64,000 nucleotides of DNA, taken from positions 3,496,919 to 3,560,918 of the forward strand of contig CACVBU010000050.1 of the NCBI GenBank assembly GCA_902728285.1. The letters run 5' to 3'. The DNA is from Clytia hemisphaerica (taxonomy: Eukaryota; Cnidaria; Hydrozoa; Leptothecata; Clytiidae). The notes beneath the pieces are model-generated. The model searched no databases. It worked only from the letters and a program-made list of their open reading frames with translations, and was not told where the DNA came from. Below are positions 50,521 to 63,100 of the stretch, one piece after another. Position numbers and translations under genes: made by a program. Positions within the stretch are counted from its first letter, which is position 1; each line of letters opens with the position of its first letter.

Positions 50521-51050
50521 TTCCTTCATCAAGGCCATTGTTTCAAGAGGTAGGTTTGGATACCTCTTAAAGACAAAGGGTTTATTCTCACTGTTGCTTG
50601 AAAGTTGCTTGAAGATACGAGGACAAAGAATTGCAAGATCTTCTCATTTGTCGGTTATTATCCAGGTTTGCACGATCGAGTGATCGTATTTCAAGCAACC
50701 TTCAAGCCAAAAAAACATGATTTTGTGTTGATGGTAAAACAATACTTTAATCAGTGAGAAGGCAATCCTTGAAGTGTACATATCAACGTGAATTCGTTTA
50801 CCGTTTAGTAATTAAAGTTCATTGTTACAACATTTCAAGCTGCTTCAAACCTAGGCCAAAGAAACAAAGGCAATTATTATTTTTGCTTGAACGTTTCACG
50901 TACGTCAGCAAGAAGTAGTAAAAATTATTTTCTTTTCTAGACTTTCATCATTCTATCAACAAAACATTTTTATGATTTAGACACGTTAAAGGTTTTGTTT
51001 TTAAATAAGAGTGATATAGTTTGCTTACTCATCAATTTTAATTCACAAGC

Positions 51051-54000
51051 TTTTTGGACCTACCCCGGTGGAGGTCCTATAAATTAACCTCTGTCAGTTC
51101 GTTCGTTCCTCCGTCCGTTTGAGACGTAAAAGTATCACTTGTTAATTTCGCTTAGCGAAAGTATTACGATAGCCTTCCGTGTATGTATGTTGTATGTATG
51201 TATGTATGTGGCGAGACATTTTTTGGGGCGCAAATTTTGGCGTGGGCGTTTGGCTGCGGGCGTACTACGGGCAATATTCTAAAGATGGACTCACTCACAA
51301 AGATAAAAAATGATAAAAACAGGGCTTTTCTTAATAAATAAAATACGCTAGGCTAGTGCAAGAAGTGTAACCAAGTTTTTGTAAACATTAATTCATCGTG
51401 AGAACTTTTTAAATGGCTGCTTGATTATATTGCACATACTTTTGTGCTTTTGAAACTTGCTGCTGCTGTATAAATTTTAATCATGTTTTCTGGTCCTTTG
51501 TAGAGTGTTTAAAGAGGTTTAATATTTGTTTACTACTAAGTATTTTATGTTTGTGTAGTGTTAGTGAATGCACCAACAAATTGATCATGCTTAGTATATA
51601 GGAGTTTATAATTTTCCACAACAAACAACAACATTATTAACCCTCTCTTCTCTTCCTCTCCAAAACTACAAACAGCACAGGTATGATCTTTTTTTCTATT
51701 TTTCACCAGATAGTTATGTGTTAATAGTGAAACCAGTTGTGACAAATAGTCAGTTTTAGCAAGTACCGTGAAGTCGCGGGTAACTTGCATGGATGGAGGC
51801 TAACTTTTATTGCATAGGCATCAAATGACTGACCAATCAAAGCAAAAAAATTTCAAAACAAATGAACTCCACTTGCAGCTCTAGCCTACCATTTTTGTTT
51901 TGATTTAACTTTGTATTTTAATGACCAAACGGGTCATTCATTTGGCAAGTTACCCGATCTCACGGTATTTCTTAGAAATCGTTGTCAATTGTGAATTGAA
52001 ACTCAGCAATCATTTTTGTATAATCGAAACGACCCTGCTTAGACACTGCCGTACAGTGTCATTGTACCATGATTTACGGTGGGTAAGGTGGGGTGTACAG
52101 TACAGCAGATTTCAAATTAACCTATTTTCGCCGCCGTACAAAGGATATTTAGATCCAGCCCCACCGTACACCACCGCACAATGTACAGCAGTCCCTCGTT
52201 AATGATGACAGTTTTTTATCCGATGAAGTTTGATTGGTGTTCGATGAGTTTTGTTAGTAAAAGTTCCAGCTTTTCCTTCCCAATGGGATGATAGATATTG
52301 GCTCGCTTTTTAAGCTTTAGTGTGGGCGTCTGCTAATAAGCTGTCGAAATGTAAAAAGAATGGGCAACAGGGTAATAAATCAAACTACAGTAATTGAGCT
52401 TCAATCAAACTTCACCGATCTTGATACACTTAGACACCTTTGCTAAATCAGGATTTTCATTTTGAATCATGGTACCGTTGTTTGTATAAGATTCCCATTT
52501 CCGCACTAATATTCTTGTTTGCTTGTTACTTTTCTGGAATCTTTCCCCTACAGTATATATTTTTCACGGGATGAACGGCAAGAGATTGGGGAGGGTTTGT
52601 TTAATGGGATGCAGTTTAAAGCAGTTATAAAGGAGTCAAAGTTTAATCTCAAGGAGTATTATTTCTTTAAAGCTTAAGGTTGGCTAGTTTTTACCTGCAA
52701 TTTTCTAGTCAAGAAGCTGGAGTTCAACAACTCAACTGCTTTTTGCCTTTAATGGGCTCTTCCAGAAAATGTCTGTACATGGGGGTGGAGGATATAGTGT
52801 CTGGAGGGGGGGGGGTAGTGAAAAATCTACAAAATTTGCCCTGTCCTGGGGGAGGGGTAAACTCGCTCTCAATGGGATCAATTGTTATATCCTTCACCCC
52901 CCCATATTCAATTTTTTTCTGGAAAAGTCCAATGATCTTGATGGTGGTGGGCCATCATTCATATCAGAAAGCAAAGATAGTATACAACAGATTTTTCTGA
53001 CTAGCCATTTTTCTCAATTTTAGATAAATTCTACTGTTTATAGAGAGAAGTAGATATAAACTCTGCGCAAGTGAAAGAAGTCTTTATCGCAAGTTTCTTC
53101 AAAGCACAAAATGAGGGTTCTGGCATCAAAGAATGAAAATTTCATTTTTTCTTCTTCATTTTCAAAAAAATTTAAAATTATTTTTTCTCAAAGTATAATG
53201 CAGTTCTCTGAATTACTCTGAATTGAAATTGTTTACGCTTTATAGAATGGAATTCTTTAGTCACATTTTTTAAGGAATCTTTTTTTTAATGGATTGAGAT
53301 TTTTCATTAAAAAAACATGGTATCTATGACCTGTGTGTACAATACATTGTGTATATTTTGTGTAACGCTTCATTCAAAATGCATGATGCTGCTGGAGTCA
53401 CGTTTCACGCATCTTCGTCGTTGATGTTCAAGTATTATGCGAAATTTTCGACTTTAAGTCGTCTTGTTCATATTGGATTGACACGTATGTAGAGCAAGAT
53501 TGGTCAGAAAGAGGAAAAGAAAAACATTTTTTCGCTATCAGCATAATATAACAATAGCAAGACACTGTCCTGATATGAAATATGTGTCTGATATGTAACG
53601 GGAACACTTATGTAAAAATAAAACCTTTAAGGCCATTAGCTTGAAACTTTCAGTGTATTTTATTGTGGCAAAGATTCATCTATGAGATCAAAAAATCAAA
53701 AAAAACAAGTGATACTTTTATGGACCTACCTGGTTATGCATTTAACACATTTATAATTGATATCTACGTGACGTGACCTAAACAATCATTCAGAGCACAA
53801 ATAGTGACGATCTATTAAAATTAGTCGTTTGTTTTTTATAAAAAAAATGTTTAGAAACCAAAATTTCATGCTCTTGAAACATTCTTTCAATCAAGACTTT
53901 GTGAGCAAAAAAAACACATTTATCCCATAAAAAAATTGAGTAATTTAACTAAGAACATTGATGTATGCTTATTAATAGTGATTCTTATAGATAAACATGC

Positions 54001-54787
54001 ATTTTTTGAGCCAACAAATTATTTTTGCAAAAATCTGCTTCAGCCATTTTTTACCTATGATGGTACCCTACTTTCATGCAAAAAAATTAGAAAAAAAAAA
54101 CCCCGTTTTTTAGCCGTTTTTTGGCCCAAATTTGCCCAAAACCATTTTTTTCGAAAATCAGGCTCCGTCACATTCAAGGGTTTATAGTTATGCATCTTTG
54201 TGCAAAAAATCATAAAGAATGTAAGAGCCAATCTCGAGAAAAGCTAATACCTAAGTAATTGATAATGTGCTTAACAAAAAATAACGAATTTGGCCAGTTT
54301 TTCTATAAAAACACGCCAAGCAACCAAAATTTCCTGTCTAAACACACATATTCTTCAAAAGTAAGCCCTCATGAGCAAAAAAAACATCTATCTCATAAAA
54401 AAATTGAGTAATTTGACTAAGAACATTGATGTATGCTTATTAATAGTGGTTCTTATAGATAAACATGCGTTTTTTGAGTCAACAAAATTTTTTTGCAAAA
54501 ATCTGCTTAATCCATCTTTTACCTATGATGGTACCCTACTTTTATGCAAAAAATCAGAAGCCAAAAAACCCGTTTTTTAGCCGTTTTTTGACCCAAATTG
54601 GCCCCCAAATTTTTTTTTTCGAAAATCGGGCTCCGTCACATTTTGGCCATTACCATTTTGCACCTTTGTACCAAAAATCAAAAGATTCCTATGATTCAAT
54701 CCCGAGAAAAGTTGGTAACAGACGAACGAACGAACGAACACAGGTTAATTTATAGGACCTCCACCCCACCGGGGTAGGTCCAAAAAA
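51051..54787. repeat. Possible 3.7-kb TIR element with TTTTTGGACCTACCCCGGTG ends
   Basis: The left end (from 51051) and the inverse of the right end (to 54787) share TTTTTGGACCTACCCCGGTG, then GGAGGTCCTATAAATTAACCT and a GTTC tetramer run. The match is about 65 bp with a small insertion in the right copy. No target duplication is evident, so these could be two separate inverted copies of a shorter repeat rather than one element. No transposase or other protein is recognised between them. The span contains a TATG microsatellite (about 51178-51210), a G-rich patch (about 52775-52860) and a 468-bp duplication. Confidence 0.5.
53860..54660. repeat. Two tandem copies of a 468-bp unit
   Basis: The sequence around AAAAAAATTGAGTAATTT, then AAGAACATTGATGTATGC and ACCTATGATGGTACCCTACTT, occurs near 53930 and again exactly 468 bp later. 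The two short frames here (53936 and 54371) are the same peptide from each copy, so they are products of the duplication and not genes. Confidence 0.8.
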
Positions 54788-55278
54788 GTCAAAATAGTCT
54801 ATAAGGTTCTGGATTTCTCTCCATTTTGGGTACGAAAACTATGAAAATGTCAAAAGAATCTCACTATAAATAGGAGTGGGCTATACAGGGTCATTTTCAT
54901 TTTTTTCGTCAAATCATGTCAAACTAAATTTTCTTTAGCTCCACATAAATGTGGGAGCCCCTTTTCTGGCCCCTAGACTATTATAAAGTATGACAAAAAA
55001 ATCCCCAATTTGACCTGGAAACCTTAAAAATCATTCAATTTTGCTGCAATTTGGTACAAGTCCTCCTTGAATAACAATAATAACATTTTGTCAGTATTAT
55101 TTAAAAATTTTTACTATCGGACGTTTTAGGGCGTGGCCAAACCCAAAAAAGGGCAAAAAGGATTGGGTAGCTCTAGAAAACTTTGGAATGATATTTTTGC
55201 CCTAACACCTACCCTCAGTTATTATCTTGACGAATCCTGAAAATATTTCCCAAAGTAAATTCGTTATTTGTACTAGTA

Positions 55279-55429
55279 ATCGTATGGTTTGGAGTGCAAT
55301 TAACGATTAATCACGAGTAACAAAGGAGAAAATAGTAATTTGCACGAGTCCGAAGGACGAGTGCAAATTACGGTATTTTCTCCTTTGTTACGAGTGATTA
55401 ATCGTTAATTGCACGACAAAACATACGAT
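55279..55429. repeat. 151-bp hairpin palindrome with an extra half-arm nearby
   Basis: Arms of about 65-70 bp, from ATCGTATG to CATACGAT, include GTGCAATTAACGATTAAT and AACAAAGGAGAAAATA, with a loop around ACGAGTCCGAAGGACGAGT. GTGCAATTAACGATTAAT appears once more at about 55707-55724, just before the LINE fragment, so the full element may run from 55279 to about 55726. Confidence 0.7.
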
Positions 55430-55739
55430 TCCGAGGTAATCGACAGTAAATAGTTTTGAAAAAGAATCTTTTTCTAACTTTTATATTTTTGTAAACATTC
55501 GAAAACCTCCTTTTTTTCTTTTGTTTAAAAAGAAAACATTGCAGTGTAATTTTTCTTTGTTTTCAATTAAAAGAAGCTATTGTAACGTAAAATTTCTTTG
55601 TTTTTTATTATATAGTAAAAAAAAGTCTCTGACACAGGACTTGGGAGAGAAAAGAATAAGGGGACAAAAGTGTCCCCCCGCCGAAGAGTGCAAAAAGTGG
55701 TAATAGTGCAATTAACGATTAATTGAAATAAATTTCAAG

Positions 55740-57180
55740 GAAATTCCAAACAAACATGGAATGTAATTAAAGATATTATCGGCAAATCAAAAACTTTTAA
55801 TAAATTTCCCCAAGAACTTACTTACAAGAACATCAACTATGATAAAAAAGAAGACATAGCTGATATTTTTAACGACTTCTTCTCTACCATAGGAAAAAAT
55901 TTAGCATCAAAAATACCACAAACAAATCAAAATGTTTTGTCATATATTGAAAACTACCAAAGCTCTATGAATACAGAACCTTTAACTCTCGACGAACTTG
56001 ATAAAGCATTCAAATCTCTACAAGCTAACAAAAGTCCAGGAATTGATGAGATTGACGTCAATGTTGTCTTCAAATATATGACATTATCAAACCTTTTCTT
56101 CATCATATTTTCAACCTCTCCTTAAAACAAGGCATATTTCCGAATGAATTAAAAATTGCTAAAGTTACACCCGTTTTTAAAACAGGAGACAAAAATGACC
56201 CAGGGAATTATAGGCCAATCTCAGTTTTACCATGCTTTTCAAAACTCCTCGAGAAAATCATGTACAACAGGCTCTATGACTATCTTCAGCAGCATAAAAT
56301 TCTATATCAAAAACAATTTGGCTTCCAACAAAAACACTCGACTGAACACGCTCTACTTGAATTAATCAGTGAAATTTCAAATTCTTTCGAAAAGAATAAA
56401 TTCACCATTGGTATTTTCATTGACCTTTCAAAAGCATTTGACACTGTTAACCATGACATACTAATCTCAAAAATGGAACGATACGGAATAACAGGTACTA
56501 ACTTAGACTGGTTTAAAAACTATTTGACTGGACGTAGACAATGTGTGGCATATGACAACTCGACAACGACCACTAGAAAAATTGACTGTGGGGTTCCCCA
56601 AGGCTCAATCCTGGGACCGCTACTATTCCTGATTTACATAAACGATCTACATAACACATCGAAACTACTTGATTTTATACTATTTGCTGACGATACTAAT
56701 CTTTTCTATTCAAACAAAGACCTAAAAACACTTTTTAAAGTAGTTAACAATGAACTTAACCTTATAAATAACTGGTTTGTCGCTAACAAATTATCACTGA
56801 ATGTTAAAAAAACGAAGTACATACTTTTCTGTAAACGCAGTAAAGTTGACGACCTACCTTTAAGACTCCCTTCCTTACGAATTAACGATACAGAAATTAA
56901 ACGAGTTTACGATACAAGCTTCCTTGGAGTAATAATTGACGAATCCTTAAATTGGAATAAACACATTAAAACCATTGAAAATAAGATCTCTAAAAACATC
57001 GGAGTTCTTTTTAAAGCTAAGCAAGTCCTTGAACTAAACTCGCTCAAAAAACTTTACTTTGCATTTATTCATAGTTATTTAAATTATTGTAACATAATAT
57101 GGGGTAGTACTTTTAAATCGAACTTAAAAAAACTCTTTAGTAAACAAAAACATGCACTCCGCATCATGCACAGGAAAAAA
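55740..57180 (+). pseudogene. LINE reverse transcriptase, truncated at both ends and frameshifted
   Basis: The first part (55740 to about 56085) reads as the region before the RT fingers, with LTLDELDKAFKSLQANKSPG. The frame then shifts once near 56080-56100. The second part continues to about 57180 with the RT blocks in order: NYRPISVLP, FIDLSKAFDTVNHDIL (first catalytic Asp), GVPQGSILGPLLFLIYINDL and FADDTNLF (catalytic Asp pair). Then comes the thumb with KTKYILF. These blocks match Jockey/CR1-like non-LTR retrotransposons. The endonuclease is missing. At the 3' end the coding sequence stops in mid-domain, where the 54-bp minisatellite begins. One frameshift and both truncations make it inactive. 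The clade is inferred. Confidence 0.85.
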
Positions 57181-57182
57181 TT

Positions 57183-58535
57183 TTCGATTTCCAAGGTTGG
57201 AAATTTCAAGTTTTCTTAGTTGGAAAAAAGATAAAATCCAATGGAAAATCCAACCTGAAAATGTGGGACATTCTCCAAGGTTGGAAATTTTGCATTTTCC
57301 ATGGCTTGGAATTTTCGTAAATCCAGGTTGAAAAAAGCCAAAATCCAAATTTAACAAGGTTGGAATTTTTTAAAATTCAGTTGGAAAAAAGCCAAAATCA
57401 AAGCTTAAACAAGGTTGGAATTTTCGAAAATCAAGGTTGAAAAAGCCAAAATCCAAATTTAACAAGGTTGGAATATTTTTAAATTCAGTTGGAAAAAAGC
57501 CAAAATCCAAGCTTAAACAAGGTTGGAATTTTCGAAAATCGAGGTTGGGAAAAGCCAAAATCCAAATTTAACAAGGTTGGAATCTTCGTAAATCCAGGTT
57601 GAAAAAAGCCAAAATCCAAATTCAACAAGGTTGGAATTTTTTAAAATTCAGTTGGAAAAAAGCCAAAATCAAAGCTTAAACAAGGTTGGAATTTTCGAAA
57701 ATCAAGGTTGAAAAAGCCAAAATCCAAATTTAACAAGGTTGGAATATTTTTAAATTCAGTTGGAAAAAAGCCAAAATCCAAGCTTAAACAAGGTTGGAAT
57801 TTTTTAAAATTCAGTTGGAAAAAAGCCAAAATCAAAGCTTAAACAAGGTTGGAATTTTCGAAAATCAAGGTTGAAAAAGCCAAAATCCAAATTTAACAAG
57901 GTTGGAATATTTTTAAATTCAGTTGGAAAAAAGCCAAAATCCAAGCTTAAACAAGGTTGGAATTTTCGAAAATCGAGGTTGGGAAAAGCCAAAATCCAAA
58001 TTTAACAAGGTTGGAATCTTCGTAAATCCAGGTTGAAAAAAGCCAAAATCAAAATTTAACAAGGTTGGAATTTTTTAAAATTCAGTTGGAAAAAAGCCAA
58101 AATCAAAGCTTAAACAAGGTTGGAATTTTCGAAAATCGAGGTTGGGAAAAGCCAAAATCCAAATTTAACAAGGTTGGAATTTTCGTAAATCCAGGTTGAA
58201 AAAAGCCAAAATCAAAATTTAACAAGGTTGGAATTTTTGTAAATTCATTTGGAAAAAAGCCAAAATCAAAGCTTAAACAAGGTTGGAATTTTCGAAAATC
58301 AAGGTTGAAAAAGCCAAAATCCAAATTTAACAAGGTTGGAATATTTTTAAATTCAGTTGGAAAAAAGCCAAAATCCAAGCTTAAACAAGGTTGGAATTTT
58401 CGAAAATCCAGGTGGAAAAAAGCCGAAATGCAAGGTTGGAATTTTTGTAAATTCAGTTGGAAAAAAGCCAAAATCCAAGCTAAACAAGGTTGGAAATTTT
58501 GAAAATTCAGGTTGAAAAAGCCAAAATCCAAAAAG
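57183..58535. repeat. 54-bp minisatellite, about 25 copies
   Basis: CAAGGTTGGAATTTT recurs at spacings of 53-55 bp (for example near 57355, 57410, 57463, 57518, 57572 and 57626). Two alternating unit types are visible. One has CGAAAATC then AGGTTGAAAAAGCC; the other has AAATTCAGTTGGAAAAAAGCC. Pairs therefore form a dimer of about 108 bp in parts of the array. The repetitive frames on both strands (for example 57804-57992 and 58103-58570, minus) are artefacts of the repeat. Confidence 0.95.
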
Positions 58536-58620
58536 TGATGGCAGAGATGTGGAAAAGAGATCTGAAACAAGGTTTTTGTTTTTGTGAACAGTCACTCGCT
58601 AGCCTAGGCTCGATGGCTCC

Positions 58621-58755
58621 CGGTCAATCTCTCGTTATTGTTCGCACAGATACGTGGTTGATCTTAGATCACTCACACAGCTCAGCAGGGTACTATTTGA
58701 AACTATGACACAAGTACCCTATGTGCTTCACTGTGCGAACTCACTGCGATTGACC
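58621..58755. repeat. 135-bp inverted repeat
   Basis: The ends CGGTCAATC...GTTCGCACAG and CTGTGCGAAC...GATTGACCG pair over about 25 bp with a few mismatches. A second inner stem (AGGGTACT with AGTACCCT) lies between them. No tRNA-like fold is supported. Confidence 0.55.
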
Positions 58756-58904
58756 GAAGCCGCTCCGAAGAGACGCCTCACCTGACGGAAACTTACAGCT
58801 TGACTGCTCACATTATAGCCTGATATCTAGGTTAGCTATACATCAAAACAGTTTTGAGCGAAAAATCGCTTGTGGTTTTCCCAAGGACATGCGCAGAAAA
58901 TGGT

Positions 58905-59335
58905 TAGAAAAACGTAATTTTCACATGGATTTTTAACGTTTTCCAAACTGTTTGGAGAAACACAAATTTCCAACCCAAAAAGTCTAGTTTTCCAATCGAA
59001 AGAGTTTCAATTCACAAAAATTTAATTTCCACATGGATTTTTAACGTTTTCCAAACTGTTTGGAGAAACACAAATTTCCAACCCAAAAAGTCTAGTTTTC
59101 CAAGGAAGGGTCTCAATCTTAGAAAAATGTAATTTCCACATGGATTTTTAACGTTTTCCAAACTGTTTGGAGAAACACAAATTTCCAACCCAAAAAGTCT
59201 AGTTTTCCAAGGAAGGGTCTCAATCTTAGAAAAATGTAATTTCCACATGGATTTTTAACGTTTTCCAAACTGTTTGGGAGAAACACAAATTTCCGACCCA
59301 AAAAGTCTAGTTTTTCAACTTGAGGTATGTGGTCG
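58905..59335. repeat. 107-108-bp tandem repeat, four copies
   Basis: CACATGGATTTTTAACG lies at 58922, 59030, 59137 and 59244. Each is followed by TTCCAAACTGTTTGG, CACAAATTTCC and AAAAAGTCTAG. The middle copies are nearly identical, so the array expanded recently or has been homogenised. Confidence 0.9.
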
Positions 59336-59381
59336 AATTGAAGTTTGGCAAGATAATATGTGAGTTGACAAAGCAACGATT

Positions 59382-60092
59382 TGTAACTTTTACTGATTCT
59401 TGAGCGTAGCGTTCAAACTGAAATACAAAATTGAATGACTAATAAATAAACTGAAAATATGACAATGCGTGAAAATGACTAAGTATGAAAAATTGACTAA
59501 GTATTGAGCTCATATTGATTGATTAAGCAAAAAGTAATTGGAAAAATAAGGTTTGATTGAATAATTGAAATTGAAAAAGTTTGAGTAACTAAAAACTAAA
59601 AAATGAAAAAATCCAAGATGGCCGCCAGGACCATGTGCTGACCTAAACCTAAAGTGACTTGAGGCAAAGACACACCTGGATGAAAACAAAAGGGATGAGA
59701 AGCAAAAGCAACAAGAAAGCTTACCAGCTGCCATATGGAATCTTGCTGAGAGTGAGTGAATCAAATATGGCTATACTGATAGCTGAGTGAACATTCAAAA
59801 GAATTCTTTGACATGTAAATCAAATTTAATGTTTGAGTAGTGACATCCTGACTTGACCAATGTCAGATGTCAACTGACTATGCTCAAAAAGTGGGTGGTC
59901 AAAAAAGTGAGGCATGACTGTGGTCTGGTGTGAAAAGTCACCAAATGTGCACCAAAAAGTGATGATGTCATCATGTCAAAATCAAAACAAATATGCTAAC
60001 CTAAAAATGTAAACAAACTACCAAACCTACGAAATATGAAAATTATAATATAAAATGAAATTTCTGAGAAAATATATTGAATTTATCTTACA
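59382..60092 (-). repeat. Probable 3' LTR of the BEL/Pao element
   Basis: On the minus strand a polypurine tract (60093-60100, GGGGGGAG) is followed directly by TGTAAG. A matching GTTACA end lies 711 bp further on, giving TGTAA...TTACA terminal repeats. A TATA-like A/T stretch lies near 60040-60055. The inner border is well supported by the polypurine tract. The outer border is inferred, because the 5' LTR needed for comparison is outside the window. Confidence 0.5.
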
Positions 60093-60100
60093 CTCCCCCC
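60093..60100 (-). other. Polypurine tract of the BEL/Pao element
   Basis: GGGGGGAG on the minus strand, about 55 nt after the pol stop codon and directly before the TGTAAG LTR start. It is the expected primer site for plus-strand DNA synthesis. Confidence 0.6.
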
Positions 60101-60153
60101 ATGGAATGAAAATAACTGAAAAAATATTTTTTTTTTTTTTTTTTGAAAAAATT

Positions 60154-63100
60154 TTAGTTTTGAATTTCATTAATAAAGTTCGTTTCATTGGATCTATTGA
60201 TCACAATCAAAGTTCTAATTGAGCGTTTCGTTTCACGAAATACCTTTTCATTTGAGTTTTTGTACTTAACAATTACACGTCTAACAATACCATCATTCGA
60301 CATTTCCAATTCTGAAACCATACCATACTGATAAGTCGAACAAAGAACAGAATCGTTCTTTAAGAACAAAACAATATCTCCAACGTTGAGAGCGTCATCC
60401 GTTCGAAACCATTTTGCTGATTAATCAGTTTGGGCACGTGCGAAAGTAACCAGTTCTCGAACCATGACTGAAAGATTTTACGATTGTCGTCAATGATTTT
60501 GCTTGGATTTGACTCGATTAGTAGTGGCTCAGTAGGGCTCCTTGCGTTGTTTCTACCAAGTTTGAGACGGTTTGGAGTGATGATGTCAAGGTTTTCAAGA
60601 TCTGAGGTTGTGCTGCCAATGACAATTGGCATGTCGTTGATGCTATTGCTGATTGATGCAGCAACTGTCTCCCATTGCATAATTGACAGCTTGCTCTTGA
60701 CGAATATCTTTTCGAGTGACAACTTGATCTCCTTGATTTTTCTTTCCACTCTTCCGTGCTCGTTGTGTCCACCAACCGGGCAAACCTTGAAGTCAACAGA
60801 CTGATTGTGTGAAGCTGATACTTGGCATCATGGAAGTCGAACTTCATGTTTTCGCAGCCACATATCAATTGACTACCAGCATCAATAAAAAGCGTTTTGG
60901 GATATCCAACGTCGCATGAGAAGCGAATGAACGATTGGACGAATGATTGGGTGCTGTAATCTTCCATGATTTTGATACTCGTTGTTGTAGTTGTGGAGCA
61001 GCAGAATACCAGAAACCAAATTTTGATGGTGGTTCTTTTATGGTGATGCGAGTAACAATCGAAGGGTCCACATAAATCCACTTGTGTGGTGTAGAAGGGT
61101 GGTGCAATGTTGAGAACGTGTTTCGAAACAGGTCCCATGACAACGTCAAGCGTCTTCTTGAGAATATAACGACAACGTTGACATAACTTTCTGATAAGTT
61201 TGACAATTGATCGTCCTTCGAGGATGTATGCTTCTTTATTGACGTATCGAAGTGATGTTTCGACACCAGAATGATTTGCGGAAGGATGATTCCAATGAAC
61301 CTCATTGATGATGGCGATTCCAACTGGTGAAAACTTTTCCAACATTGGAACGACAAATGATGTTGAAGTGAGATCCTTGATGCTTTGATTGAATCGACCA
61401 ACGATGGTGGTGTCATTCATGTTGAGTACTCGTTCTGTATGGTAGATGATACCATCCTTTTCGTGGGAGATATCTTGAAACTTTTTGAACTGGTGAAGTG
61501 TTTCAATTCTTCTGTTGATTTTTTGAAGAAGTAAAGCTGGCTTGTCTGATCTCTTCTTCTGTTGGTAGAACGTCCTTCAGACTTGAGTTGGAGTGAAATT
61601 TTATGAATCCTTTGTGAGACAATCTGAGTTGATGTATGAATTTGATCATCAGTGCTAGAATACGTACGACTTTGTTGAAACGATACTTGTTTGGATTGAT
61701 GATGTAATTGCTGAATTGTAGCCTGATTTGAACCTCTTCGGCAATCTTTGATGAAGAAGTAGGTGAATAAACGACGTATGAAGTTGCAGTTGAGATGTTG
61801 TATGTTTCAAGTTGTGCCTCCTTCTCTTCAGCTGCTGTCATCTTGATTTCTGATACAGTTTTGATTGGCATTTTGTCCAGCTCTAGCGAGAGGAAAGCTG
61901 ATCCATTAAACCATTCTGATTTGTTGTTAATCTCATTGATTGAAGTGCCTCGTCTTGTGCCGATATCTGCAAGCATATCTTCACCTTTGATGTGGTACCA
62001 ATCATTTCGGTTGGTGAATCTGAGGATCTCAATGACACGGCTACGAACATATTGCTTCAGTGATTTGGTTTCATTGCTGATCCAGTAGAGTGTGATTTGA
62101 CTGTCAGTCAGCTTTGTTGATGATTTGTGCCATTTTTTGAAGGATCTTCTAACAATTTCACTTGTGTGTGCATTGAGTAGGGCTGCAAGCAGTTCAGCAC
62201 GTGGTTGAGAGGTTCCTTCTGGTACTAATTTGGAACGAGAGAAACTAATTGACTTGAGTATGAACCACATCGCCTTTTGAAACGAGCGTAGATAGATACA
62301 CATATCAAAGATTTGCTAGCATCAGCGAAGTCAACAGTAGTGAGATCGAGGTTTGTTGCATCTTCTGGGACGATGGTTCTGTTGAATCTGAGTGAGTCGA
62401 GCTCTTCCATCATCTCAAAGTTACTGATCCAAAGTGGGTGAAGGTCGTCTGGGATTTGATCATCCCAATCCAGCTTTCTTGTGACGAGTTGGTGTAAGTC
62501 AAGCTTCAGTGATGCAGTGATCGGACAGAGTAATCCGAGTAGATCAAAGATTTCACCGGTGCGTGATACACAATGCCTTCGGGTGAGCTTGTCTGGAATC
62601 TGATTGAGACGTAATGTTGATTTCTTACCCCTCTTCTTGGCTGAGAAATTCATTGGAGGAATATGGATGGATAGCTGATCTTCCTTAGGCCACCATTTCA
62701 TACCAGCCACAAAGACTGAGCTGCCATCATCACTCATTGATGTTGGTGGGTCTTCACCTGAAATGACAACTCCTTTGAGCATGAATCCTCCTCCGTTGCT
62801 GATTGTTTCCAATTCCTGTGTACGCTGAATGGCGAGTTTCTTGGACGACTCACCGCTGACACAATCATCCACATACATATCATTGTGGACAATTTCAGCA
62901 GCTTCTGGAAACTGGTTGGATGATAATTTTGCGACTTCTCGGAGTGCATATTCCGCTTGGTTGCCGCTTGATCGTACTCCATATATTAAGGTCTTGATTA
63001 CCTTTTGTTTTGGACGTTCGTCAAAAGATAAATTTTCTTGCCATAAGTAGCGTTGATATTGCCAGTGGCTAACATCCAATCGAATCGTGTTATACATTTT

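Larger units (their letters stand above)
49562..51050. other. Intergenic stretch upstream of the LicD-like gene
   Basis: No supported exon. It contains TTTCGCGG-type repeat remnants (about 49800-49930), a hairpin (50272-50361) and a short TIR element (50432-50520). The LicD-like promoter should lie just above 49561, but I see no clear core motif. Confidence 0.4.

Noticed and set aside
53936..54580. Two similar small frames that could be paralogous genes
   Set aside because: They are the same peptide from two copies of a 468-bp non-coding duplication.
51051..54787. Calling this span a confirmed single DNA transposon
   Set aside because: No target duplication and no transposase, so it is recorded only as a possible element.
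57183..58535. Regularly spaced repeats resembling a CRISPR array, with long repetitive frames on both strands
   Set aside because: Units are contiguous 54-bp tandem repeats without unique spacers, in an animal genome. The frames persist only because the unit length is a multiple of three.
58621..58755. Stem-rich 135-bp segment considered as a tRNA or small RNA gene
   Set aside because: No cloverleaf, no anticodon arm and no A/B box pattern could be made to fit; it is better explained as an inverted repeat.
60865..61416. A second 183-codon frame in the integrase region
   Set aside because: It is a shadow frame of the BEL/Pao integrase; the conserved zinc-finger and catalytic residues are in the overlapping frame.
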